A DNA stretch of 64,000 nucleotides, taken from contig CAWIMV010000004.1 in NCBI GenBank assembly GCA_963837325.1, positions 11,421 to 75,420 on the forward strand. Direction: 5' to 3'. A model generated the notes under the pieces. The model made no database searches. It was given only the letters and a program-made list of their open reading frames with translations, and was not told the DNA's origin. Source of the DNA: CAVQKZ01 sp963837325. GTDB taxonomy: Bacteria; Actinomycetota; Actinomycetes; Mycobacteriales; Jatrophihabitantaceae. Below are positions 1 to 7,559 of this stretch, piece after piece. Position 1 is the first letter of the stretch. Every line of letters begins with the position of its first letter. The translations under genes were made by a program, and so were the position numbers.

Positions 1-936
1 GTGGTGCACCACGGCAGCCACCCGACGGAACAGTGCCTGCTGGTTGACCTCGCCGACGACGAAGCAGTCGTCAGCGTCGTCGATCGGGGACAGCTCCGCC
101 CAGCCGCGGGCGAGGACAACCCGGCGGCCTTGCGCGCGACTCGCTTCGATGGCCACGCGGGCGATGTCTTTCGGGGCGTGTGCGGCCATGCTGCCGAAGC
201 CCACGTATACCGGCGGTTCACCGGCGTCCAGGAACGCCTCCAGCCCGTTGGGGAGCGGACGTTCGTCGGGCAGAATCCACGCCCCCGTCTGCACGAGGTC
301 GAAGTCCGTCATGCCCCGCGACGGACACAGCACCGGGTCCGCCGCCAGCCACGGCTGGTCGGTCAAGACGTGGTCGCGGACGTTGTCGACCGGCTGGAGG
401 CCGATCAGCGCCCGATGGCGGTTGAGCGCCTCCCCGTACAACGCGTTCACCCGTTCGGCGTCCTGCTTCCACAGCACCCGATTGTCGGTCTCGCTCTGCG
501 GGGACTGCGCGCCCGGCCTCGCCCCCGGGCGAAAATGCCGCGACGGGAGTCCGAAGATCTGGAAGCAGGCGAGCACGTAACGGATGCCCAGTTTCTCGGC
601 CACGTCCCGTGCGCCGGCCGGCATCAGGCCGGTCGCTACCAGCGCGTCACATCCATCGGCCGCCGCACCGAGCGTGTCGAACCGCGCGGCAACCAGCTCG
701 GGCGCAAGCCGAAACGCAGCTTCGGCCGTCGGTGGCTTCGGACCGGCGACCACTGAGCGCACCGTCGGGCCGAGCGGTACTAGCGGCACGTCGGCCCGCG
801 CCAGCAGCGCCGCTATGTCCTCGTCCGGGGGCGCGGACACCAGCGCCTCCGCGCCCAGCGCTCGCAACGCCACGGCGAGTGCCACCAACGGTTCGACGTC
901 TCCGCGCGATCCCCACGCCGTCAACAACACACGCAC
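1..936 (-). CDS. rgt: GT1-family glycosyltransferase, probable rifamycin glycosyltransferase (3' end outside window)
   Basis: This is the first 312 codons of a UDP-sugar-dependent glycosyltransferase of the macrolide/glycopeptide GT1 type. The N-terminus reads VRVLLTAWGSRGDVEPLVAL, the typical nucleotide-free acceptor-side start (residues 1-20). SVVAGPKPPT follows near residue 60, and VYVGFGSMAAHAP opens the second Rossmann half. The window edge cuts the gene at VVHH, the start of the donor-binding HHGGAGT-type motif. The GTG at 936 is chosen because GGAG lies 8 nt upstream; a second GTG at 930 is less well placed. A palindrome matching the rifamycin-associated element lies 60 nt upstream (997-1015), which is why I read the acceptor as a rifamycin. 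The family call is firm. The substrate is inferred from the promoter element and general resemblance; other aglycones are possible. Confidence 0.8.
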   Translation of the reverse strand, partial: MRVLLTAWGSRGDVEPLVALAVALRALGAEALVSAPPDEDIAALLARADVPLVPLGPTVRSVVAGPKPPTAEAAFRLAPELVAARFDTLGAAADGCDALVATGLMPAGARDVAEKLGIRYVLACFQIFGLPSRHFRPGARPGAQSPQSETDNRVLWKQDAERVNALYGEALNRHRALIGLQPVDNVRDHVLTDQPWLAADPVLCPSRGMTDFDLVQTGAWILPDERPLPNGLEAFLDAGEPPVYVGFGSMAAHAPKDIARVAIEASRAQGRRVVLARGWAELSPIDDADDCFVVGEVNQQALFRRVAAVVHH

Positions 937-996
937 TTCTGAATCTCCAATTCCGCAGGTGTTCGGTTTCCGGCTGGCGATTCTGCGCGACCACCG

Positions 997-1015
997 GGGG
1001 CTTGCCGCAAGCCCC
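997..1015 (-). promoter_or_regulatory. Rifamycin-associated element (RAE)-like palindrome
   Basis: On the minus strand this reads GGGGCTTGCGGCAAGCCCC, a 19-bp inverted repeat with a CTTG-CGG-CAAG core. It matches, as I recall it, the RAE described upstream of rifamycin-inactivating genes (rgt, rph and others) in actinomycetes. A -10-like TATAGC (minus strand, 1028-1023) lies 7 nt upstream, so the palindrome would span the start of the transcript. It points at the glycosyltransferase start 60 nt away. The palindrome is seen directly; the RAE identity is from memory of the published consensus. Confidence 0.72.
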
Positions 1016-1038
1016 CCAGTCCGCTATATGTTGAAAGT

Positions 1039-1061
1039 GGCAAGGAGTGGATCTCCTTGCC
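1039..1061. other. Hairpin upstream of the RAE
   Basis: GGCAAGGAG and CTCCTTGCC form perfect 9-bp arms around TGGAT. It lies just upstream of the -10-like box of the glycosyltransferase promoter, so it could be an operator or a chance repeat. No function is shown. Confidence 0.35.
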
Positions 1062-1136
1062 TTCGTCATTTCTCGCCGCCGAAGCACGCGCAACCTGATC
1101 ACGACAGAGTGCGTAGTCGGCGCCGGTGTTCCATTC

Positions 1137-1181
1137 CTGAACGGCTACAGCAGCCGCGGCGCGGCTGCTGTAGCCGTTCAG
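1137..1181 (-). terminator. Perfect inverted repeat, probable terminator of the phosphoesterase operon
   Basis: Two perfectly complementary 22-nt arms starting CTGAACGGCTACAGCAGCCG meet almost without a loop (about 20 bp of stem with a 5-nt loop in practice). It begins 21 nt after the stop of the minus-strand phosphoesterase gene and precedes the next minus-strand promoter, which fits a terminator. There is no T-run, as is common in high-GC actinobacteria. Confidence 0.7.
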
Positions 1182-1201
1182 TGTGTTGGTCGGCGGAGAC
1201 T

Positions 1202-4009
1202 TCAGTCGTGGTCGGAACTCGGTAGGTAGCCACCCGGAACCTGCGACGGGGCGTAGATCTTCGTGTCGCCCGGGTACGGCGTCTTCCATTCGTGCGCCTG
1301 GTACCACGTCCACCGGTTCATCTGCTCCGGGTTGGCGTAGTCGGGCACGGCGGAGTCACCGGTGAAGCGCTGCTTTGCGCGCCACTGCTGCCATTGCGTG
1401 ACGACTTTCTGCTGCGTTGCGGGGACGGCAACCTTCTGAGCTTGCTGAGTGTTGAACTTCTTGGCTGCGCTGCCGGTCCGACCCAGCGTGTCCATTCCGC
1501 AGGTCGGGGCCTGGACGACGCCCTCGGTGAGCGGGATCTGGTTCGGCACGGTGCTGAACGGCTTGTAGTCGGGCTTGTTGGTGAAGGCGCCGAACATCGG
1601 CGTCGCCGCGGCAAGCTTCTCGTTCAGTGGCTGAGCGCCGAGGATCTGCTCGATCGTGCGAACCATGGTGATCTGCGAGTAGTAGGTGCTGTCGACCTTG
1701 TTGTGCTGGGCCCAGGGGCTGATGATCTGGACCGGCGCACGGTGGCCGTCGACGTGGTCCGCACCGTCCTGGCTGTCGTCCTCCACTACGAAGATCGCGG
1801 AGTCCTTCCAGTACTTGCTGTGCGAGATCTCGTCGACGATCTTGCCGACGGCGAGATCTCCATCGGCGACCTGGGCCTCAGGGTCGGGCGTGCCGCCTGT
1901 GTGGTCACTCGACAGCCAGAACATATTGAGGTTCGCGGGACCGTTCTTCTCGAAGTCCTGCTTCCAGATGTCGTAGCGGTAAAGGTCTGGGATGTCGGTG
2001 TCGAACTTCGGGTAGTCATGGTTCGTGATCGCGTTGAGCGACGGGATCGGGGACTCGGTGTCCTGGCGGACCGACGGGTCGGTCAGCGCGCTCGGGTCGC
2101 CGCCCGCGTCAACGCCCTTGGCGACGCAGTAGTACTTCTGCCAGGTCGCACCGGCCGGCTTGGTCTCGAACTGGTTGAACTCGCCGAAGTCGCGTGCGCT
2201 GTTTCCGGCCGACTCGGCTGCGGTCCACAGGAATCCGGAGCGTTGGTGGCCGAGCACGTCGTCTTCGGTGTCGTAGCTGCGGACGTACTCGCCGGCGTCG
2301 GACTCGGTGTACTCCGGGTTGTCACCCTGCATCAGCCAGTTGTGGCCCTCGGCCGAGTTGGTGCCGATGTCGTAGGTGTTGTCGTAGAGGCCGAACTGCT
2401 TGGCCAACGCGTGCTGGTTGGGGGTGGCCTTCGCGCCGAACTGGGCCAATGACCGGTCACCGTTGCCGGTGCGGATGTCGCCGTACACCTGGTCGTAGGT
2501 GCGGTTCTCCTTGACCAGTAGGAACACGTGCTTGATGGTCGACGGGTCACCGAGGCGCTTCGGGACCGCGACGGCTCTGGCCTTCGTGCCGTGCGCCTTC
2601 GTGACGTCGTTCTTGCCCCAGCCGTTCTGGGCGAAAACCGTCGCAGTGTATTCCGCGATCTTCTGGTCGCTCGGCAGGACGAAGCGGGTCAGAGAGGCGG
2701 TGGTGCTGTGCGTGCCATGGCCGGTGACCGGCACGGTGCCGGTGCCCTTGCTGAAGGTCAGGTCAGGGCCGCGCGCGTCGATGCCGCGGGTGTTGGTGAC
2801 AACGATCTTGTTGCCGGCCGTTGCCACGTCGGCCGGGTAGTAGTCGGTCGGTAGTAGGCCGAGGTAACTCACCGGCTGCTGCGGCGAGCCGTAGTACCGG
2901 TAGACGGCGACGGCGTTCGCCCGGCCCAGGGTGACCAGCAGATGACCGTCGGTGGTCAGGGCGATGCTGGTGGGGTCGTAGCCCACCGTTGACGACGGCC
3001 AGGGCTGGGTGGCGATTGTCTGCACGACCTTGTCGTTGTTCGTGTTGACGACCGCGACCGTGTCGCTGTTGGTGTTGGCCACGAACAATGCCGTGCCCTT
3101 GGCGTACAGCGCGGTCGGGTGTAGCCCCACGGCGATGGACTTGACCGACGCTGACGGGTTCGCAGGGTCGATGACGCTGACCGTGCCCGTGGTCGAGGTG
3201 CCGAGATAGGGGTCGGCGGGCACTGAGGTGCCGTAGGAGTTGATCGTGGTCTCGCCCGGCAGGGGCTTGCGTCCGCCCTCGTTGCTGACGTAGAGCTTCC
3301 TTCCGACGAGTGCGATCTCCCGCGGCGCGATACCGACGTTCCAGGTCTGCTCGACGGCGCCCGTTGTCGGGTTCAGCGCCTCGACCGTGTTTTGCCCGTT
3401 GACCGGGACATACAACGTTGAGCCGTCGGCGGAGTACACGGGCTTACCCGGTAGTGCCGACAAGCCGCCGACCTTCGCCAGCGGTACCGACGTTGCCGGG
3501 CCGAGCGTGCCGTCGGTATTGACCGCAAACCGGGTCAGCCCGTCCTGCTCGGAGAGCCAGAGGTACTTCCCGTCGGGTGAGTAGACCGGACCTTCCTGAC
3601 CGACGGTGCCATTGGAGAGCTTCTGGTTGACGAACGACGCTGAACCCACCGTCCAGATCAGCTTGTAACTCGACAGGTCGAAGACCTGCAGGACCACCGA
3701 CTTGTCGGTGCTGCTTGCGGCGAGAAACCGGCCGTCGCGGCTGACCGTCGAGCCCATGAACTTGCCGAACCGGGTGAGCAGACGCTGACCAAGCGGCTTG
3801 ACGACCTGGTCGGCCGAGACCTGGATCCCGTCGGCGTACCGCTTACCGACCTGGTGCCGGCCGAACCCTGTCGTCGCCGCGGTAGCCAATCCGGTACCGG
3901 TGAGAACGAGGGCCGCGCAACCGACGGCGACGATACGTAGTCGGCGGCTTCGGCCCCGCAGTCCGAAGCGTGACCTGGGGGACTGGCGGCGGTTTCTGGT
4001 GACCTGCAT
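1202..4009 (-). CDS. Secreted YncE-type beta-propeller / phosphoesterase
   Basis: 935 aa. An Arg-rich start and a hydrophobic segment (about residues 24-46) make a signal peptide or anchor. A seven-bladed YVTN/YncE-like propeller follows (about 65-430, with repeats such as VSVIDPANPS and VAVVNTNNDKVVQTI). The C-terminal phosphoesterase domain (PF04185-like, as in acid phosphatase/phospholipase C) begins near residue 492 with HVFLLVKENRTYDQ and continues with NSAEGHNW and EDDSQDGADHVDGHR (about 740), where metal-binding Asp and His are expected. The ATG at 4009 has AAGGG upstream; that RBS overlaps the stop region of the permease gene, which ends 3 nt before, so the two are translationally coupled. 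It probably hydrolyses a phosphoester outside the membrane; the substrate is unknown. It may depend on the ABC system encoded with it. Confidence 0.85.
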   Translation of the reverse strand: MQVTRNRRQSPRSRFGLRGRSRRLRIVAVGCAALVLTGTGLATAATTGFGRHQVGKRYADGIQVSADQVVKPLGQRLLTRFGKFMGSTVSRDGRFLAASSTDKSVVLQVFDLSSYKLIWTVGSASFVNQKLSNGTVGQEGPVYSPDGKYLWLSEQDGLTRFAVNTDGTLGPATSVPLAKVGGLSALPGKPVYSADGSTLYVPVNGQNTVEALNPTTGAVEQTWNVGIAPREIALVGRKLYVSNEGGRKPLPGETTINSYGTSVPADPYLGTSTTGTVSVIDPANPSASVKSIAVGLHPTALYAKGTALFVANTNSDTVAVVNTNNDKVVQTIATQPWPSSTVGYDPTSIALTTDGHLLVTLGRANAVAVYRYYGSPQQPVSYLGLLPTDYYPADVATAGNKIVVTNTRGIDARGPDLTFSKGTGTVPVTGHGTHSTTASLTRFVLPSDQKIAEYTATVFAQNGWGKNDVTKAHGTKARAVAVPKRLGDPSTIKHVFLLVKENRTYDQVYGDIRTGNGDRSLAQFGAKATPNQHALAKQFGLYDNTYDIGTNSAEGHNWLMQGDNPEYTESDAGEYVRSYDTEDDVLGHQRSGFLWTAAESAGNSARDFGEFNQFETKPAGATWQKYYCVAKGVDAGGDPSALTDPSVRQDTESPIPSLNAITNHDYPKFDTDIPDLYRYDIWKQDFEKNGPANLNMFWLSSDHTGGTPDPEAQVADGDLAVGKIVDEISHSKYWKDSAIFVVEDDSQDGADHVDGHRAPVQIISPWAQHNKVDSTYYSQITMVRTIEQILGAQPLNEKLAAATPMFGAFTNKPDYKPFSTVPNQIPLTEGVVQAPTCGMDTLGRTGSAAKKFNTQQAQKVAVPATQQKVVTQWQQWRAKQRFTGDSAVPDYANPEQMNRWTWYQAHEWKTPYPGDTKIYAPSQVPGGYLPSSDHD

Positions 4010-4012
4010 GTG

Positions 4013-5368
4013 TTATCCCTTCGATGTGGGGCGGATCAGATCGACCAGACCGTCGAACTGCCATAGCGGGTTGGGTCTGTCACCTGTTGATGTGCGAACC
4101 TGGAAGAAGCCGTTGACCGACTGGGGGCCGTCACCGTCGGCGACATATCGTCCGTCCGGCGTGACGTCGAGCTGGTAGATGGCTGAGCCGGTGGCCGTAG
4201 CGTCGGGGATGTGCCAGGAAACGACACACCGCCAGTCGTTGCCCGGGCCTTTGTCCTCAACCAAGGAACCGCCCTTGTCGCAGGTCGCGCTGGTCCGCAG
4301 CTGCGCCTCGGTCACGTCTGGACGATGGAGTTCACGAGACTGCAGGCGGTAGAGATGGGCGTACGCCGTCGCGAGGGAGCCGTCCAGCTTGGCCCGGGTC
4401 AGGCCGGACCCCGAAGCCGGCGTCGCGGCAGCCACCAACCCGACGGAGACAGCGAATACCGCCGCCAGCGGCAGCACGGCCATGAGCAGCCCACGACGTC
4501 CGGCTCCGTCGTTAGCCACATCCGTGAAGTCGCGACGAATGAACAGCCGGTAGGAAAGGGCGGTAGCCGCCATCGCCCAGGCCAGGCTGGTCACGGTGCC
4601 TACGACGACCGGGGTGAGCTGTGCCGGGTCGGTGAACAGGCCGCGCCAGGCCAGGAACCCATAGCTGGGCAGGGCGACGCGGACGACGACCGGCAGCGGC
4701 AACAGTTGTGCGAGCTGGAGCAGCACGGCCAGCAGCGCGGGCATCACCAGCCCCATCGGCGAGCGTCCGAGCAGCACCGAGCCGAGCAGCCCGACCGCGG
4801 CGAAAGCCAGCGTCGGCGCGAGCGCGCAGACCCAGGCGAGCACCACAGCGCGGGCGGCGTCACCCGGCGCAATGAGGTGGCCGTCGAGGCCGACCAACGA
4901 CCGGTCGCCGACGGCGAGCATGCCGCCGACGATTCCCGAGGCGGCCAGCCCGGCCACCAGGCCGAGGATGACGGTGAGGCTGGCCAGCGATTTGGCCGCG
5001 AAGATCCGGCGCGGTGATCGCACGGCGACGAGCAGGTGCCGCCAGGTGCCCAGCCGGTCCTCGGTGGCGAAGACGTCACCAGCTACGAGCGAGGTCAACA
5101 GCGGCAGGACCCAGCTGCAACAGAAGGACAGGACCACCACCGGTCCGGCCCAGCCGGTCTGGCCCATCCAGCGGCCGAAGACGGTGTCCACCGGCAGCGA
5201 ACTCTGTTGGCTGACGACGGCCACGAAGCCGGCTGGGCCGATCAGGCAGCCCACAAGGAGCAGCCGGATCCGCCACTGGGCCAGCAACTTGACCAGCTCG
5301 AATCGGTATCCGTTGCGCAAGGGAGCGGGGCGCGCGGCGACCCGCGGCAGTGCGACGGCCACACTCAT
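4013..5368 (-). CDS. ABC-2 type permease with extracytoplasmic C-terminal domain
   Basis: 451 aa. Six or so hydrophobic segments occupy residues 30-325 (for example LLLVGCLIGPAGFVAVV and GLVAGLAASGIVGGMLAVG), in the pattern of ABC-2 permeases. After the last segment (about 300-320) comes a soluble tail of about 130 residues. It has two Cys (ATCDKGG and WRCVVSW) and propeller-like turns such as LDVTPDGRYVADGDG, so it is probably outside the cell. The start overlaps the ATPase stop by 4 bp (ATGA). The following phosphoesterase starts 3 nt after this stop. The three genes look like one transcription unit for export or sensing of a surface substrate. The transported molecule cannot be named. Confidence 0.8.
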   Translation of the reverse strand: MSVAVALPRVAARPAPLRNGYRFELVKLLAQWRIRLLLVGCLIGPAGFVAVVSQQSSLPVDTVFGRWMGQTGWAGPVVVLSFCCSWVLPLLTSLVAGDVFATEDRLGTWRHLLVAVRSPRRIFAAKSLASLTVILGLVAGLAASGIVGGMLAVGDRSLVGLDGHLIAPGDAARAVVLAWVCALAPTLAFAAVGLLGSVLLGRSPMGLVMPALLAVLLQLAQLLPLPVVVRVALPSYGFLAWRGLFTDPAQLTPVVVGTVTSLAWAMAATALSYRLFIRRDFTDVANDGAGRRGLLMAVLPLAAVFAVSVGLVAAATPASGSGLTRAKLDGSLATAYAHLYRLQSRELHRPDVTEAQLRTSATCDKGGSLVEDKGPGNDWRCVVSWHIPDATATGSAIYQLDVTPDGRYVADGDGPQSVNGFFQVRTSTGDRPNPLWQFDGLVDLIRPTSKG

Positions 5369-6324
5369 CGCAGGTCTTCCTCGTCATCGCACGCGGCGTC
5401 GTTCTCGGTCAGGGCCAGGAAGGCGGCCTCGAGCGGCGACACGACCAGTGCAAACTCGCGGACGGCCACACCGGCAACCACCAGCCGTACGATCAGGTCG
5501 TCCAGGGCCGGGACCGGGCCGCGCACGAGGAGCGCCTCGGCGTCCTGGCGCTGGAGGAGCTCGTCGTCGGGACGGACGCTGAGACCGGGCGTCTCGATCG
5601 CAATACGGCGGCCGGCGGCGACATCGGAGCAACGCACCCGGTAGTCGAGTTCGCCGATCTCGGCCGCCAACTTCCGGACCGGGCCGGAGAACACCACCCG
5701 TCCGGAATTGAGAATCGTCACTTCGCTGCAGAGGGCGGCCAGGTCGTCCATCCGATGACTGGACAGGATGATCGACGTGCCGTTCGCCGCCAGCTCGGTG
5801 AGCACGCGATGCACGTGACGAGTGCCGGCCGGATCGAGGCCGTTCGCCGGTTCGTCGAGTACGAGCAGCCGAGGCCTGGTGAGCAGTGCGGCGGCAAGCC
5901 CGAGACGCTGCCGCATCCCCAGCGAGAATCCGCGGACCCGGTCGTCGGCCACGTCGGTCAGGCCGACCTGCTCCAACACATCGTCGATGCCGCTGCCGTC
6001 GTCCCCGCGCAGCGAGGCCGAGGCGGCCAGGTTCTGCCGCGCAGTGAGGGAAGGGTAAAGCCCGGGGCCGTCGACGAAACCGGCGATCCCGTCGGGCAGA
6101 GCCAGCGTCCGGCGCACCGGAACGCCCAGAACCTCCAGTTCTCCGGCGTCGGGCAGAGCCAGTTGGAGAAGCAAACCCAGCAAAGTCGTCTTGCCGGCCC
6201 CGTTCGGTCCAACCAGACCGTGTATCTGGCCTGCGGCGATGTCAAGATCGACGCCATCAAGGGCAACGACGTCGCCGAATTCCTTGGTGATCCCCCGAGC
6301 CCGGATTGCGGTGGGTGCGTCCAT
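5365..6324 (-). CDS. ABC transporter ATP-binding protein
   Basis: 319 aa. Walker A is GPNGAGKTT (about residue 38), the signature region contains FSLGMRQRLGLA, Walker B is LLVLDEPANGLD and the switch His lies in IILSSHRMDD. The C-terminal 90 residues are the usual DrrA/CcmA-like extension. I start at ATG 6324 rather than the upstream in-frame codon at 6456. AGAGGGG precedes it, and the extra 44 residues would be Cys/Arg-rich and unlike the family. It is the first gene of the ATPase-permease-phosphoesterase unit and would energise the 451-aa permease. Confidence 0.9.
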   Translation of the reverse strand: MDAPTAIRARGITKEFGDVVALDGVDLDIAAGQIHGLVGPNGAGKTTLLGLLLQLALPDAGELEVLGVPVRRTLALPDGIAGFVDGPGLYPSLTARQNLAASASLRGDDGSGIDDVLEQVGLTDVADDRVRGFSLGMRQRLGLAAALLTRPRLLVLDEPANGLDPAGTRHVHRVLTELAANGTSIILSSHRMDDLAALCSEVTILNSGRVVFSGPVRKLAAEIGELDYRVRCSDVAAGRRIAIETPGLSVRPDDELLQRQDAEALLVRGPVPALDDLIVRLVVAGVAVREFALVVSPLEAAFLALTENDAACDDEEDLR

Positions 6325-6446
6325 GGGTCCCCTCTTCGCACTAGCCAAGAGCAACCTAGGGACGGCAAACGACGCGAAAACCCCTGTTTGGTTACATGTC
6401 CGGAAACAGCAGACAACCGGCATCCTCCGGGATGAGCGGCGGGGTT

Positions 6447-6511
6447 CGTTGATCAACTCACGTCTAGTGCGCGGTCTCGCCCAATTCGCACTAAACGCGA
6501 GTTGATCAACG
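6447..6511. other. Nested inverted repeat between the esterase gene and the ABC operon
   Basis: Outer arms CGTTGATCAACTC (6447-6459) and GAGTTGATCAACG (6499-6511) are perfect. Inside them, TAGTGCG (6465-6471) pairs with CGCACTA (6487-6493). The GTTGATCAAC core of each arm is itself palindromic. The element lies 65 nt past the stop of the minus-strand esterase and 123 nt upstream of the ABC operon start. It could therefore be a terminator or a two-site operator. Confidence 0.6.
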
Positions 6512-6575
6512 GAGCCGACGCATGGCTGGTGCGCCGCAGATCCCCGGCGTTCAGGCGGCCATTGAAAACCCTCTG

Positions 6576-7553
6576 CTAGCCGAGGAGCGCGGCCAGCCAG
6601 CGCAACTGCTCGCTCGCGTGGTCGGCCTGGCCGCCCTCGTGGGCGTTGTACGGGTAGACGGAGATCTGCTTCGGGCCGCCGTATGCGTTGTAGGCGGCAT
6701 ACACAGTGGACGGCGGGCAGATCTCGTCGAAGAGCCCGACCGAGAACAGCGCGGGCGCGACCGCCCGCCGCGCCAGCACGGCGACATCGAAGTACGCCAG
6801 CGTCCTGAAGGCCTGCTCGACGCGGTCGCGGTGGATCGCGAGGTAGGTCGCCAACTCGACGTACGGCGCCTCTGCGGTGATCTCGATTGCGCGCCGCATG
6901 TGGCTGAGGAACGGCACGTCGGGCATTGCCGCGACCACATCGGGCAGCAGGGCCGCCGCCGCGAGGGTGATGGCACCGCCCTGGCTGCCGCCAGCCACCG
7001 CCACCCGGCGCGCATCGACCTCGGGATGACTGCGCACGGCCTCGACCGCACGCACCGCGTCGGTGTACACCCGCCGGTAGTAGTACTCCTGCGGGTCGAG
7101 GATTCCGCGCGTCAGAAAGCCGGGATGCGACGGCCCGGAGCCGACCGGGTCGGGCGTGTCACCGACCGACCACCGACTGCCCTGGCCACGGGTGTCCATG
7201 ACGAAGTGCGCGTAGCCGGCCACGGCCCACAGCATCGTCTCGTGCGGTCGGCCCCGCCCGCCGCCGTAGCCGTGGTACTGCACCACCGCGGGCAACCCGT
7301 CCGCGCCCGCCCGGTCGCGCTGCCCGGGCAGGTGCAGCCAGCCCCGCACGGGTTGCCCGTCGAAGCCGGGAAACGTCACGTCCCAGGTGCTGATGCACCG
7401 CAGTTCGTTCTCGACGGGTTCCCACGTGACGTCCAGCGGGTGCCGGCGCGCCTCGGCCAACGTCGCGGACCAGAACGCGTCGAGGTCGGGCGGTTCGGGC
7501 AGGTCGGGCGAGTACGTCTCGAGTTCGGCAAGCGGCAGATCGAACTGAACCAT
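6576..7553 (-). CDS. Acetylxylan esterase / cephalosporin-C deacetylase family (CE7)
   Basis: 325 aa, the usual CE7 length, with no signal peptide, so it is cytoplasmic. The oxyanion-hole region is VVQYHGYGGGRG, the nucleophile elbow is VAGGSQGGAI (Ser about 184), the catalytic Asp lies in LFDEICPPST and the His in YNAHEGG. The family signature RGQGS is present. It probably removes acetyl groups from imported oligosaccharides. The start lies 6 nt after the glycosidase stop, so it is the last gene of the sugar-uptake operon. This points to acetylated plant-type glycans as the substrate class. The sugar itself is not determined. Confidence 0.9.
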   Translation of the reverse strand: MVQFDLPLAELETYSPDLPEPPDLDAFWSATLAEARRHPLDVTWEPVENELRCISTWDVTFPGFDGQPVRGWLHLPGQRDRAGADGLPAVVQYHGYGGGRGRPHETMLWAVAGYAHFVMDTRGQGSRWSVGDTPDPVGSGPSHPGFLTRGILDPQEYYYRRVYTDAVRAVEAVRSHPEVDARRVAVAGGSQGGAITLAAAALLPDVVAAMPDVPFLSHMRRAIEITAEAPYVELATYLAIHRDRVEQAFRTLAYFDVAVLARRAVAPALFSVGLFDEICPPSTVYAAYNAYGGPKQISVYPYNAHEGGQADHASEQLRWLAALLG

Positions 7554-7559
7554 GGACGA

